Assembly: GCF_008000995.1 (NCBI RefSeq)
Contig: NZ_CP042828.1
Span: 2,408,882 to 2,472,881, forward strand
Source of the DNA: Ruania zhangjianzhongii
GTDB lineage: Bacteria > Actinomycetota > Actinomycetes > Actinomycetales > Beutenbergiaceae
Length of the DNA stretch: 64,000 nucleotides
Direction of reading: 5' to 3'
Part shown: piece after piece, positions 17,145 through 24,956 of the stretch
Numbering within the stretch: the first letter of the stretch is position 1
How the letters are laid out: the number at the start of each line of letters is the position of its first letter
Made by a program: the position numbers and the translations under genes
The notes under the pieces: model-generated
Databases searched by the model: none
Told to the model about the DNA's origin: nothing
The model's input: only the letters and a program-made list of their open reading frames with translations

Positions 17145-18092
17145 TCAGTCGGTGACGAAACCGTTGAAAGAATGCACGCCGTCGTGGTTACCGTCACCGC
17201 TGGCCTTGGCGCGATTGGTGTTGAAGTACAGCGTGCCGTCGGCGATCCCGAGGCTCTCGATCTCGAACAGCTCTGGATAGGCAGATGAGGTGATCCGGAA
17301 GGACAGATCAGGGTCGGAGGTCACTGTGCCGGAGGTCTGCTCGGTGATGTTCCGGTAGACCAGCACGATGCTCCGGTTCTTCTTGGTCAACGGGTAGAAG
17401 AGGTCCTTCGTGGCCGGGTGGTACAGGAAACCCTGGTTGGTGAAATCCTCCAGATCCGGGACCGGTTCGCCGTCCACCAGCGCGCCGGCGACCTTCAGGT
17501 CGAACGCCTCGGTGAGGTCGATCGTGCCGGAGTCGTCATGCAGCCCTATCCTGCCGCGGTAGATGGCCCGGCCGCTCTTGAAGAAGAACGTCAGGGTACT
17601 GCCGGTCTGCGCGAGGCGGCTGATCCCCGAGACAGCCTTGGCTTCGCCGTCGAGATGGACGTTGAAGGAACCGACCTTGTAGTACGTGGTGCCGGAGTAG
17701 TGCAGCTTGACCAGCTGAGCACCCTCGGCACTCATCGTCACCACGAAGAGGTGATAGTCGCCGTCGAGGGAGAGCACCGCCAGGTCGTTCGCGTGGCCCA
17801 GCCAGGAGTTGTACGGCGAATCGTCCGTGCCATTGGTCATGATCACCGTGGAGCCGGTGTTCCTGTTGGTGCGGTAGATGAGCGCCCTGGTGTCATCCAG
17901 ACCGATCTTCACCGAGTACAAGTACGTGGTTCCGGCGCCAAAAGCTTGTGCCGCCGTGCACTCGTGAGCTGTCGGAATTCCGGCAATGGTCGTGTACTCG
18001 TTGTAGTACGCAGCCTGCGCACTACGTGCCGGCACCGCGACGAGGCCCACACTCGCCGCCAGGACTAACGCGGACCGCCTGCTGATATCCAT
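17145..18092 (-). CDS. Tat-secreted helveticin J-like beta-propeller protein (copy 1)
   Basis: 315 residues. The start MDISRRSALVLAASVG has a twin Arg and a hydrophobic core; cleavage is likely after AQA near residue 28, so a Tat-exported protein. The mature part is a repeated beta protein with YLYSVKIG, WLGHANDLAV, FTNQGFLY, DLFYPLTKKNRSIVLVYRN and FEIESLGIADGTLYFNTNR. The closing E-x-E-S segment and the overall pattern recall helveticin J-type class III bacteriocins, but this is memory of the family and not a database match. A close paralogue of identical length is at 52053-53000, and a broken piece lies near 30.7 kb. Role unproven: bacteriocin or secreted binding protein. Confidence 0.7.
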   Translation of the reverse strand: MDISRRSALVLAASVGLVAVPARSAQAAYYNEYTTIAGIPTAHECTAAQAFGAGTTYLYSVKIGLDDTRALIYRTNRNTGSTVIMTNGTDDSPYNSWLGHANDLAVLSLDGDYHLFVVTMSAEGAQLVKLHYSGTTYYKVGSFNVHLDGEAKAVSGISRLAQTGSTLTFFFKSGRAIYRGRIGLHDDSGTIDLTEAFDLKVAGALVDGEPVPDLEDFTNQGFLYHPATKDLFYPLTKKNRSIVLVYRNITEQTSGTVTSDPDLSFRITSSAYPELFEIESLGIADGTLYFNTNRAKASGDGNHDGVHSFNGFVTD

Positions 18093-18274
18093 CGGAGTTC
18101 CCCCTCCATGTGTTGTCGACTGCCCCCTCCACCGCCCTCTCGACTGTGATCTCTGGGTGCGGCGAGCCTTCGAGGCTAAGGAACACCGGCGCAGGCGTCA
18201 ACAGTCCAGGGGGCGTGCGGACGGCGGTGAGTACCAGCACATCTCCGGTGCGCGGCTCCGCTATTCTCAACGTC

Positions 18275-18805
18275 GTGACAACTTCACCCCGCTCTTCACG
18301 GTGGTTCGTGCGTGCCGCTGTGCCTGCCAGCCTCGGCCTGACTCTGACTCTCACGGCCTGTTCCGGTACCGAACAGCTGGAACTGGGGAGTGTGGTCGCG
18401 CTCGAGGCGCAGGAGCCGCTGGGAGTGGACTTCGCCGTGCTGTCGGTGACGCAAAGCACGATGGCCGAAGCTGGGCTGGAGGGGCTGGCCGGCACTCAGG
18501 TGAGCGGGCAGCCGTGGCTCGTTGGGTACCGGATCGAGCTCACCTCTGGCACGCGGGACGACTTCTCCTGGGATGCGGTCAACGACCTGACCAGTCCCGC
18601 GTGGGTGGCGGACACCGGGCGGACCGAGGTGCCGGCCAGCATCGTCAACGGCTCGGCGGCCGCCGAACTGCCGTGCGCCGAGTTGGGCACCGAGGTGGTC
18701 GAGCCGGTGCTGATGTACGGATGCCAGGTGTTCATGGTCCCCTCGGGCCAGGACATCGAGTCGGTCACCGTGACCGATCTGGGTACCTGGGGCGTGGCTG
18801 ACTGA
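18275..18805 (+). CDS. Small secreted lipoprotein, function unknown
   Basis: 176 residues from GTG 18275, chosen because the signal VTTSPRSSRWFVRAA... then starts properly; upstream in-frame sequence is low-quality. A lipobox LTAC with Cys about residue 29 predicts a lipid-anchored protein. The mature domain is a small beta-rich fold with conserved-looking SGQPWLVGYRIELTSG and two cysteines (PCAE, YGCQVF) that may form a disulfide. I do not recognise the family. It is divergent from the helveticin-like gene and ends 21 bp before the convergent PIN toxin gene. Confidence 0.75.
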   Translation: MTTSPRSSRWFVRAAVPASLGLTLTLTACSGTEQLELGSVVALEAQEPLGVDFAVLSVTQSTMAEAGLEGLAGTQVSGQPWLVGYRIELTSGTRDDFSWDAVNDLTSPAWVADTGRTEVPASIVNGSAAAELPCAELGTEVVEPVLMYGCQVFMVPSGQDIESVTVTDLGTWGVAD

Positions 18806-18826
18806 GCCCGCGGTTGCCGGGGCAGT

Positions 18827-19312
18827 CTAGGTTTCGAGCGCGGACCAGACTTCATTCGTGAAGTCAGGCAGGCCCGCCCGGCTGAGACTCCGAAGTAGAC
18901 CATCGACGGTCTCTGGTGGGTTCTTGCGCTGCTCAGACATCGCGATCAACGCCGCCTCGGGGAAGTCCTTGATGTTGTCGGTCACGATGGCAGCTGCGCG
19001 ACCGTGAATGGCTGCTGCGACGACGTGTCGATCGTTTGAATCTGGTGGGCCGGTGATGTGTTGTTCGAGCCCGTGCCGATCGTCGACCAGGGCATCCTCG
19101 AATGCGTTGTTCATCATCTGCACGCGCATCTGCGCTCGTTCGTCGGTGACCCGTCCCTTGGTGGCGCTCGGAATCGCCTGAGTCACCTCATCGAGGATCC
19201 GCGGGCTCCACAGCGGGTGGAAGGCTCGACGATTGGCCAACTGCAAGAGGAGGTCGGCCTTCGTGATCGGCACGAGCACGCATGCATCGAGGATCACGCG
19301 AAAGCCGGACAT
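18827..19312 (-). CDS. PIN-domain toxin (VapC-like RNase)
   Basis: 161 residues. ILDACVLVP at the N-terminus supplies the first catalytic Asp, LDEV the Glu, and NDRHVVAAAIHGRAAAIVTDNIKDFP the central and C-terminal acidic residues of the PIN metal site. Length and pattern fit the longer COG1569-like PIN proteins, which have a C-terminal tail (here about 30 residues). Its start overlaps the stop of the HTH gene (TGATG), the usual antitoxin-first layout. It is expected to cleave RNA when free of antitoxin. Confidence 0.82.
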   Translation of the reverse strand: MSGFRVILDACVLVPITKADLLLQLANRRAFHPLWSPRILDEVTQAIPSATKGRVTDERAQMRVQMMNNAFEDALVDDRHGLEQHITGPPDSNDRHVVAAAIHGRAAAIVTDNIKDFPEAALIAMSEQRKNPPETVDGLLRSLSRAGLPDFTNEVWSALET

Positions 19313-19818
19313 CAGTGTCGGCGGGCGGCGCGTACCGCTTCACGGAAGTCGGCGGCCGGAACGTCGTAGAGCCCGGCATCTTCGGCGTCTTCGACCAGCG
19401 CGCGCAGCGTCTGGTCTCGCTCGTTCTCCCGGCGCCGCTGATAGGCAAGGACATCGGCAAGTCGGAGGCGGCGATGTCGGCTGCCGGTCAGCTTCTCGCA
19501 GCTGAGGTCGCCTTGGTCGATCAACTTGATGACGGTCGGGCGACTGATTCCCAATAGGTCGGCCGTCTGTTGCGTAGTCAGCCGCTGATCGACCGGTGCG
19601 ATAGTGACCGCGCGCTGTGCCTTCATCGCGTGCACTGCCTCCACCAGCACCGTGTACACCTCTGCTGGAAGCGGGGTCTGCTCGCCGTCGGGTCCGACTA
19701 GCACAGCCGGCTCGGTGTGCTGGTCGAGGAAGTGGGACAGGTTCAGCAGGTCACTCAGGTCCTCAGGCGGAAGGACCGTTCCCTCGCGTCGGCGGCCCTG
19801 GACGGGTTGGCTGCTCAT
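19312..19818 (-). CDS. HTH (excisionase-type) antitoxin of the PIN module
   Basis: 168 residues. The central region LTTQQTADLLGISRPTVIKL followed by HRRLRLADVLAYQ is a MerR/excisionase-type helix-turn-helix (about residues 80-130). The C-terminal part (RALVEDAEDAGLYDVPAADF) is acidic and probably wraps the toxin. First gene of a two-gene unit with the PIN protein, so a type II toxin-antitoxin pair that should be autoregulated. No clear operator was picked out upstream of 19818. Confidence 0.8.
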   Translation of the reverse strand: MSSQPVQGRRREGTVLPPEDLSDLLNLSHFLDQHTEPAVLVGPDGEQTPLPAEVYTVLVEAVHAMKAQRAVTIAPVDQRLTTQQTADLLGISRPTVIKLIDQGDLSCEKLTGSRHRRLRLADVLAYQRRRENERDQTLRALVEDAEDAGLYDVPAADFREAVRAARRH

Positions 19819-19861
19819 ATCTCCATCGTGCCGAATATTCGAAATAGTCGCAAGCCGCCCG

Positions 19862-21016
19862 CTACTGACCGCCCACCGGGTGCGGGTACTCGGCCGCGCG
19901 GTGCTGGAAGGCGAGCACGTCCGGGTTGCGAATGTGCCCGTCGCGGATCTCGATGGCCCGGTCGATCGTCTGGCTCTGCGCCCACCCGCTCGGCCCGGTC
20001 ATCACCGGCCGTAGGAACGGCAGCAGCGCCTCACTGTTCACCCAGGTCGCCGACTCCCAGAGATGTGACGGGCTGTGGTCCACGGCGTAGTGGTGGACGT
20101 CGTCCCCGACGGTGAACATCGGATCCGCGAACGAGGTCGCCCGCGCCCAGCTGAAGCCCATTCCCTCGTCGCAGGAGACGTCCACGATGATGCTGCCGGG
20201 CCGGAACGCGGCCAGGTCCTCGGTGCGCAGGTAGGTGATCGGGGCGAGCGGGTCCTGCAACGTGCAGTTCACCACGATGTCGCTCTCCGCCAGGAACGGA
20301 GCCAACGGCACGCGACCCTCCTCGCTGATCACGTAGCCGGGCCGGGTCGGCTCGTCGTCGTGATCGAGCTGGAGGATCCGTACCGAGGGGATCGGTGAGC
20401 CGACCGCGGCGACCTCCCGATTGGTCAGCACCTGCACGTTGTGAATTCCCTGGGCAGTCAGTGCCGTGACGGCCCCGCGGGCGGTGGCGCCGAAGCCGAT
20501 GACGACGGCGCTCAACCAGCGCCCGTAGTTGCCGGTGAGGCCGCGCAGCTGCAGGGCGTGCAGCACGGAGCAGTACCCGGCGAGCTCGTTGTTCTTGTGG
20601 AACACGTGCAGCCCGAAGCCGCCGTCCTGTTTCCAGTGGTTCATCGCCTCGAAGGCGATCAGGGTGAGCCGTTTGTTCACGGCGAGCTGAGTGATCTCGT
20701 GATCCTGCACGCAGTGCGGCCAGCCCCAGATGGCCTGGCCGTCCCGGACCTCTGCCAGGTCGCTTGGCAACGGCTTCGGCAGCACCAACACGTCCGCCGC
20801 TGCAATCACCTCGGAGCGTGGGCGCACTCCGGCCACGAATTCGGCCAGCGTGGCGTCGGCGACGTCGAACCGCCTCCCGTAGCCCTCCTCGAGCACGATG
20901 CGGGCGCGCAGGTCGGCGTCGATCCGGTCGAGGTGGAGCGGGTGCACGGCCAGGCGGCGTTCATCCGCCTTGGCCGAGGACCCGAGAACACCGAGCGTCA
21001 GGAGGTCAGCGGCCAC
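19862..21016 (-). CDS. Alanine dehydrogenase/PNT-family enzyme, N5-(carboxyethyl)ornithine synthase-like
   Basis: 384 residues from GTG 21014-21016. N-terminal GVLGSSAKADERRLAVHP and ADVLVLPKPLPSD resemble the pyruvate-binding half of alanine dehydrogenase/saccharopine-dehydrogenase type enzymes, and VVIGFGATARGAVTALTAQG (about residue 170) is the Rossmann motif. The AGYCSVLHALQ segment before it fits N5-(carboxyethyl)ornithine synthase, which makes opine-like products from pyruvate and an amino acid with NADPH. Lactococcal CEO synthase is shorter (about 313), so a different secondary amine or amino acid could be the substrate. It follows the 44-residue basic protein by two bases. Confidence 0.6.
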   Translation of the reverse strand: MAADLLTLGVLGSSAKADERRLAVHPLHLDRIDADLRARIVLEEGYGRRFDVADATLAEFVAGVRPRSEVIAAADVLVLPKPLPSDLAEVRDGQAIWGWPHCVQDHEITQLAVNKRLTLIAFEAMNHWKQDGGFGLHVFHKNNELAGYCSVLHALQLRGLTGNYGRWLSAVVIGFGATARGAVTALTAQGIHNVQVLTNREVAAVGSPIPSVRILQLDHDDEPTRPGYVISEEGRVPLAPFLAESDIVVNCTLQDPLAPITYLRTEDLAAFRPGSIIVDVSCDEGMGFSWARATSFADPMFTVGDDVHHYAVDHSPSHLWESATWVNSEALLPFLRPVMTGPSGWAQSQTIDRAIEIRDGHIRNPDVLAFQHRAAEYPHPVGGQ

Positions 21017-21018
21017 CC

Positions 21019-21153
21019 TCAGCGCTTCTTCTTGGCGACGGCGGTCTCCACCGCGCTGGCCTGCTCGGCACTACGAGCTCGTTTGCCCGCTTTGTCGGCG
21101 CGCTTTTCCTTGAGAGACTTCCCGACCTTCTTGGCGTTGGACTTGTTGCTCAT
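21019..21153 (-). CDS. 44-residue lysine-rich basic protein
   Basis: Starts at ATG 21151-21153 (MSNKSNAKKVGKSLKEKRAD) and stops at 21019. Nearly a third of the residues are Lys or Arg; the C-terminus is AVAKKKR. Codons are GC-rich at the third position, consistent with a real gene. It lies two bases before the GTG of the alanine-dehydrogenase-like gene. Similar tiny basic proteins are common hypothetical genes in actinobacteria; nucleic-acid binding is a guess. Confidence 0.6.
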   Translation of the reverse strand: MSNKSNAKKVGKSLKEKRADKAGKRARSAEQASAVETAVAKKKR

Positions 21154-21240
21154 GGCAAAACTCCCTTGTCACCGAGCCGGAAGTGGCTCATGTGCTGAGA
21201 GTAAGCCACTTTGGGGTGCAGAGGTACCTGCCCGGGCCAG

Positions 21241-22314
21241 TCAACCGTTGGGACGAGACCGAATCTCGGCATCGAGCACAGCCAGCAACGCCTCGATGTC
21301 TGCTTCCTCGTTGTAGGTGTGGAAGCCGGCGCGGATCCGACCTTGACGATGAGCGACCCGGACTCCCGCTGCTGCCAGACGCTCTCTGAGGTCGGCGGAG
21401 GCGTCCGCTGCGAAGGACACGATCGGGCTGGGCAGATCGGTCGGTTGCGGTGTGAAGCCTCGGGCGAGCAGCTCTCCGCGGAAGTGTTCGGTATGGGCGA
21501 GCACCCGCTGAGCGTCGTCGGTCCGCGCGGACTCCAACGATGCCCGCAGTCCACCTTCCGCCCCGACCCAGCTCAACCAGGCCGGTGACTGGTCGAGCGC
21601 CTGAGCACCGCCCTTGGGCAGGTAGGGCGGCCCGTACCCGCCCTGGACTGCGTCGTCGCGCGCTCCATACGGACTCGCGGTGCGAACCCTGGTGAGGACA
21701 CCGTCACGAGCGAAGGCATACGCCGTGCCCCGCGGGCCGCGGAGGCCCTTGTAGCCGGCGCCTGCCAGGAGGTCCACATCTGCGGCCGGGATGCCCAGAG
21801 GCACGATGCCTAGTGATTGAGTCGCATCGACCACCAGAGCGGCATCGACGGCGCGGCACGCGTCTCGAATGACCTCAAGTGCGGGCCGGGCGCCGTCGTG
21901 CGAGGCCACGGAGGAGATGAAAACCGCTGATGTCTCGGTATCGATGTGCTGGACGAACGATTCGGCACTGTAGTCACCGTCGACCCAACGGATCCGGTCC
22001 TCGGGCATCGTTGCGAGCACCGGGAGCAGCAGCGATCGGAACTCGCTCCGGTGGGCCACCACTGTGCCCGCTCTCTGACCGAGCGAATCTGCCACGGCCG
22101 CCACTGCCGGGACGATGGAGGGAAGCAGACCCACCGAGTCCGCACCGACGCCCACGATCTGGGCGAACAGTCCGCGGCACCGCTCCATCGCTTCTTCCCA
22201 GGAGCTGTACCGCGCGGTGCCCGCCTGCCAGTCAGCCAGGGCACCAGTGATGGCGTCCACGGTCTGCGCAGTGGGCAGTCCCATGCTGGGCGTGTCCAGA
22301 TAGTGCACGGCCAT
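21241..22314 (-). CDS. Class V aminotransferase (PLP-dependent, NifS/Csd-like fold)
   Basis: 357 residues from ATG 22312-22314; upstream in-frame sequence overlaps the RidA gene and is not coding. PLP is held by GAGYKGLRGPRG with Lys189, and VVDATQSLG (Asp163) contacts the pyridine ring. There is no conserved Cys near the C-terminus as in desulfurases, so a transaminase or lyase on a small amine/amino acid is more likely. It starts two bases after the RidA stop, so both are co-transcribed; RidA removes reactive imines made by PLP enzymes, which fits. Confidence 0.85.
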   Translation of the reverse strand: MAVHYLDTPSMGLPTAQTVDAITGALADWQAGTARYSSWEEAMERCRGLFAQIVGVGADSVGLLPSIVPAVAAVADSLGQRAGTVVAHRSEFRSLLLPVLATMPEDRIRWVDGDYSAESFVQHIDTETSAVFISSVASHDGARPALEVIRDACRAVDAALVVDATQSLGIVPLGIPAADVDLLAGAGYKGLRGPRGTAYAFARDGVLTRVRTASPYGARDDAVQGGYGPPYLPKGGAQALDQSPAWLSWVGAEGGLRASLESARTDDAQRVLAHTEHFRGELLARGFTPQPTDLPSPIVSFAADASADLRERLAAAGVRVAHRQGRIRAGFHTYNEEADIEALLAVLDAEIRSRPNG

Positions 22315-22316
22315 CG

Positions 22317-22694
22317 TCAGCTGCTTCGGATGGCGACGGCGTCGATTTCCACCAGGATGCCCGCGAGCGTGCTTCCTACTGTGGTCCGCGCGGGATACGG
22401 TTCCTCGAACATCTCGGCGTAGACGGCGTTGAAGAGCTTCGTATCTCGGTCGAGGTGGGCCAGATGCACTGTCGTCTTCACCACGTCCGAGAGGCCGAGA
22501 CCGACTTTCTCCAATGAGCCCTGGACGTTCAGGACCACTTGGCGGGTTTGCGCTTCCACCCCTTCGGCCACCGCTCCGGTCACCGGGTCCTGTGGCCCGA
22601 AGCCGGCGGTGAAGACGATGCCCCCGCACTCCACCACATGGGAGTAGGCGCCTGCTGGTGCGGGCAGGTCGGTGGATACGATTCCGTGCTTCAC
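22317..22694 (-). CDS. ridA: RidA-family enamine/imine deaminase
   Basis: 125 residues, the family's usual length. PAPAGAYSHVVECGGIVFTAG at the start, QTRQVVLNVQGSLEKVGLG in the middle and PARTTVGSTLAGILVEIDAVA at the end (with the Arg and Glu that bind the acid group) are typical RidA/YjgF motifs. It hydrolyses enamines/imines released by PLP enzymes and protects the neighbouring aminotransferase. First intact gene of a leftward unit that starts with the truncated M20 peptidase. Confidence 0.9.
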   Translation of the reverse strand: MKHGIVSTDLPAPAGAYSHVVECGGIVFTAGFGPQDPVTGAVAEGVEAQTRQVVLNVQGSLEKVGLGLSDVVKTTVHLAHLDRDTKLFNAVYAEMFEEPYPARTTVGSTLAGILVEIDAVAIRSS

Positions 22695-22711
22695 GAGATT
22701 TGCTCCATCAT

Positions 22712-22950
22712 TCAGTCAGTGGGACCGGTCAGCGATTCAAAGAGGCGGGTGTAGAGCTCCACGGCGGTGTACAGGTCTCGGACCGGAACGTACTCGTTCG
22801 GGCCGTGAGCCACACTCAAGAGACCTGGACCCAGACTCGTGACGGTCGGTATCTGGCCCCTTCCCAGGAAGTAGCTGGCGTCCGTTCCGCCGGGGTAGGC
22901 GTAGATCGCCCTGATATCACGGACGTCACGGTAGACGTCCAGAAGATCGA
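22712..22950 (-). pseudogene. C-terminal fragment of an M20 metallopeptidase (ArgE/DapE/ACY1 type)
   Basis: Only the last 80 or so residues remain: YPGGTDASYFL, IPTVTSLGPGLLSVAHGPNEYV and VRDLYTAVELYTRLFES, which are the conserved C-terminal part of M20 peptidases (GGTDA and GPG..HxxNE). A full protein has about 400 residues, so the catalytic N-terminal domain is lost. The open frame can be read on to 23026 but that part overlaps YheO-type sequence on the other strand and is not M20. It stands just upstream of ridA and the aminotransferase, so the locus probably once deacylated or degraded an amino-acid derivative. Confidence 0.75.
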
Positions 22951-23382
22951 GGATTATGTTGTGCTGCAGCCAGTAATGCGGGCCATATCTAGCACAGTCG
23001 GGCCGCACTGTGAAGTGGTGCTGCATGATCTGAGCTCACGATCGATGGACCGGACGATCTACGCGGCCGAGAACGGTCATGTGACGGGCGGCGAGCCAGG
23101 TGGTCCGTCCACAAATTTCGGTGCTGGTGTGCTTCAAGACGAGACGTTGGAATCCAAAGTGTGCTGGCGGAGATGATCGACCGAGCAGTCGGTTTGAGCG
23201 GCAAGCCAGTCAGCGTGATGAGCAGGAAGGACCGGATCGAGGTGCTCCGGAACCTTGAGGAGCGCGGAGCGTTCCATATCAAGCGGGCGGTGGACCAGGT
23301 AGCGGCCCGACTCGGTGTCTCGCGCGTGACGGTCTATGCCGATCTGGACATTGTCCGTAACGGTGGCCGCACCACGACGTGA
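22949..23382 (+). pseudogene. YheO-family PAS/HTH regulator, frameshifted and with PAS part deleted
   Basis: In one frame (to about 23160) the N-terminal YheO PAS domain is recognisable: LQPVMRAISSTVGPHCEVVLHDLSS, AAENGHVTGG and TNFGAGVLQ. In a different frame from 23161 to 23382 comes the C-terminal HTH_22: GKPVSVMSRKDRIEVLRNLEERGAFHIKRAVDQVAARLGVSRVTVYA. Intact YheO proteins are about 220 residues. Here some 50-60 residues of the PAS domain are missing between the two pieces and the frame changes, so the gene is broken. Such regulators (for example DauR) control amino-acid catabolic genes, in line with the neighbouring M20 fragment, RidA and aminotransferase. Confidence 0.75.
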
Positions 23383-23419
23383 CCCTGGTCGCTGACCGAC
23401 ACGACCCGATGACGAGTAG

Positions 23420-24937
23420 TTAGGCCTCGACCCACGTCGGGCTCCCGAACGCCCACTGGTCGTTCGTTTGCCGGACCCGCACGTGATACCAGTCCCGCCC
23501 GGTGGGTTCGCGCAGGTCCTCGACATCCAGCTCCAGCTCGCGTTCGGCGTCCGACACGGCCCGATGGAACTGGAACGCCGGGCTGACGAAGCCAGCGGTG
23601 TAACCAGACCGTGGCCCGGCACGCAACTCACCCACGGTGTGGGCCACCGGCTCTCCGTTGATCACCGCCCGCACCACGGTGCGATCGGTTCCAACCACGC
23701 GCAGGACCATCTGCTGGGTCGCATCCGTCATCACCGTCGGGTTGGCCACCGTTCGGGTGCGCAGCCGCACGGATTTCTCCCCGGTGCGTTCCCAGGCGCT
23801 GAAGGCGTACGACGACGGCGCCGGGCTGAGCGGATCGACGATGTCGATCCCACGCAGCCGCGGTTCGACTTCGATGATCGAGCCACCCTCGATCTCGAGC
23901 TGGACGTCCCAGTCCGTGGTGGCGCCGGCCTGCCCCCACCCCACGCTCAGACCAACCAAGCCGCTGAACGCGGACCCGGGCTCCGCCGTCGGCCCGGTAC
24001 CGGACCAGATCACCTCACCGTTGCGGATCACCTCGACCAGGTCGATCCGGTCCCGAGCCTGGATGCTTGCGCTCACCCGGCGCTCCGGATCAGCCGATGC
24101 GATGCCGCCCATCGGCACGCCATTGACGGCGGAGCGCAGCTGGATACGGTCGCCGGTGATGGCATAGGTGCGCCGGTTCACGATGGCGTCCCAGATCCCT
24201 GCCCGGGTGAGCTCGGTCGCCCATACCGCCATCCGTCCGTAGCCATGGCTGCCCGGATGGGCGCTGTGGTGGTCGGTGGAGCCGATGAAGCCGAACACGT
24301 GCCCGGCGTTCAGTCCGTAGTAGGCCATGCTTTGCGCATCGCGCGGGCCCATCGTGTGCAGGTAGTTCCGGGGCGCCCGGTCCGACTCTCCGCATCCGTG
24401 CATCGAGACGATCTCCGCCACCGGTGAGAGCTCTTCGGTGTAGGTGTCCCAGTTGATCCCGCGAAAGCCCTTCCGGTACCCGATGTGGTGCGGAATCGCG
24501 AGTGCAGGCCGTCCCGATGCCGCCTGGACACGCAGCGCGCCCCGCAGCTCCTCCAGACTCGATGCCCGCACGATCGGCCCGTGGGAGTCTCGGTAGTACA
24601 CGCAGTGGTCGCCGTAGGTCATGCTGTGCCACTCGAAGGACAGGAACGAGGCGAACGTCCCGTCCTCGTGCACGGCCGCCGTCACCTCCTGGACCTCGTC
24701 CCAGCAGTCCGCGAGCCGCGCAAAACCTTCGCGGTGGTAGGCCTCCTCCGCAGCGAGCCGCGGGTCATTCACCGGCATGTCGTGCCACCAGGCGTGGCCG
24801 GTCACGCTGGCGAAGTCCAGCTGCAGCCGGGCGTTGCGGTACGCGTCCTCGATGCTGCCGTGGCCGTAGCTGATGCCGCAGTGGTTGTGGATGTCGCCGA
24901 CGTAGCAGTGCAGGTCCTGGTAGGCCTCTAGAGTCAA
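23420..24937 (-). CDS. PHP-domain protein, DUF3604 family
   Basis: 505 residues. GDIHNHCG (His17, His19) and the late STDHHSAHPG are metal motifs of the PHP superfamily, with LSFEWHSMTYGDHCVYY in between; DUF3604 proteins share this layout. The C-terminal 180 residues are beta-rich (VSASIQARDRIDLVEVIRNG), probably an accessory domain. PHP enzymes hydrolyse phosphoester or related bonds; no reaction is established for DUF3604. No signal peptide. It follows the LysR gene by 19 bp in a leftward row with a sulfatase and a sugar ABC importer, so a role in breakdown of a modified sugar is likely. Confidence 0.78.
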   Translation of the reverse strand: MTLEAYQDLHCYVGDIHNHCGISYGHGSIEDAYRNARLQLDFASVTGHAWWHDMPVNDPRLAAEEAYHREGFARLADCWDEVQEVTAAVHEDGTFASFLSFEWHSMTYGDHCVYYRDSHGPIVRASSLEELRGALRVQAASGRPALAIPHHIGYRKGFRGINWDTYTEELSPVAEIVSMHGCGESDRAPRNYLHTMGPRDAQSMAYYGLNAGHVFGFIGSTDHHSAHPGSHGYGRMAVWATELTRAGIWDAIVNRRTYAITGDRIQLRSAVNGVPMGGIASADPERRVSASIQARDRIDLVEVIRNGEVIWSGTGPTAEPGSAFSGLVGLSVGWGQAGATTDWDVQLEIEGGSIIEVEPRLRGIDIVDPLSPAPSSYAFSAWERTGEKSVRLRTRTVANPTVMTDATQQMVLRVVGTDRTVVRAVINGEPVAHTVGELRAGPRSGYTAGFVSPAFQFHRAVSDAERELELDVEDLREPTGRDWYHVRVRQTNDQWAFGSPTWVEA

Positions 24938-24956
24938 CGGTCTGTCGTCCCCGGTC

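Noticed and set aside
21241-22629. Longer start of the class V aminotransferase at 22629
   Set aside because: That region is the ridA gene in another frame; the protein family starts at the ATG at 22314, two bases after the ridA stop.
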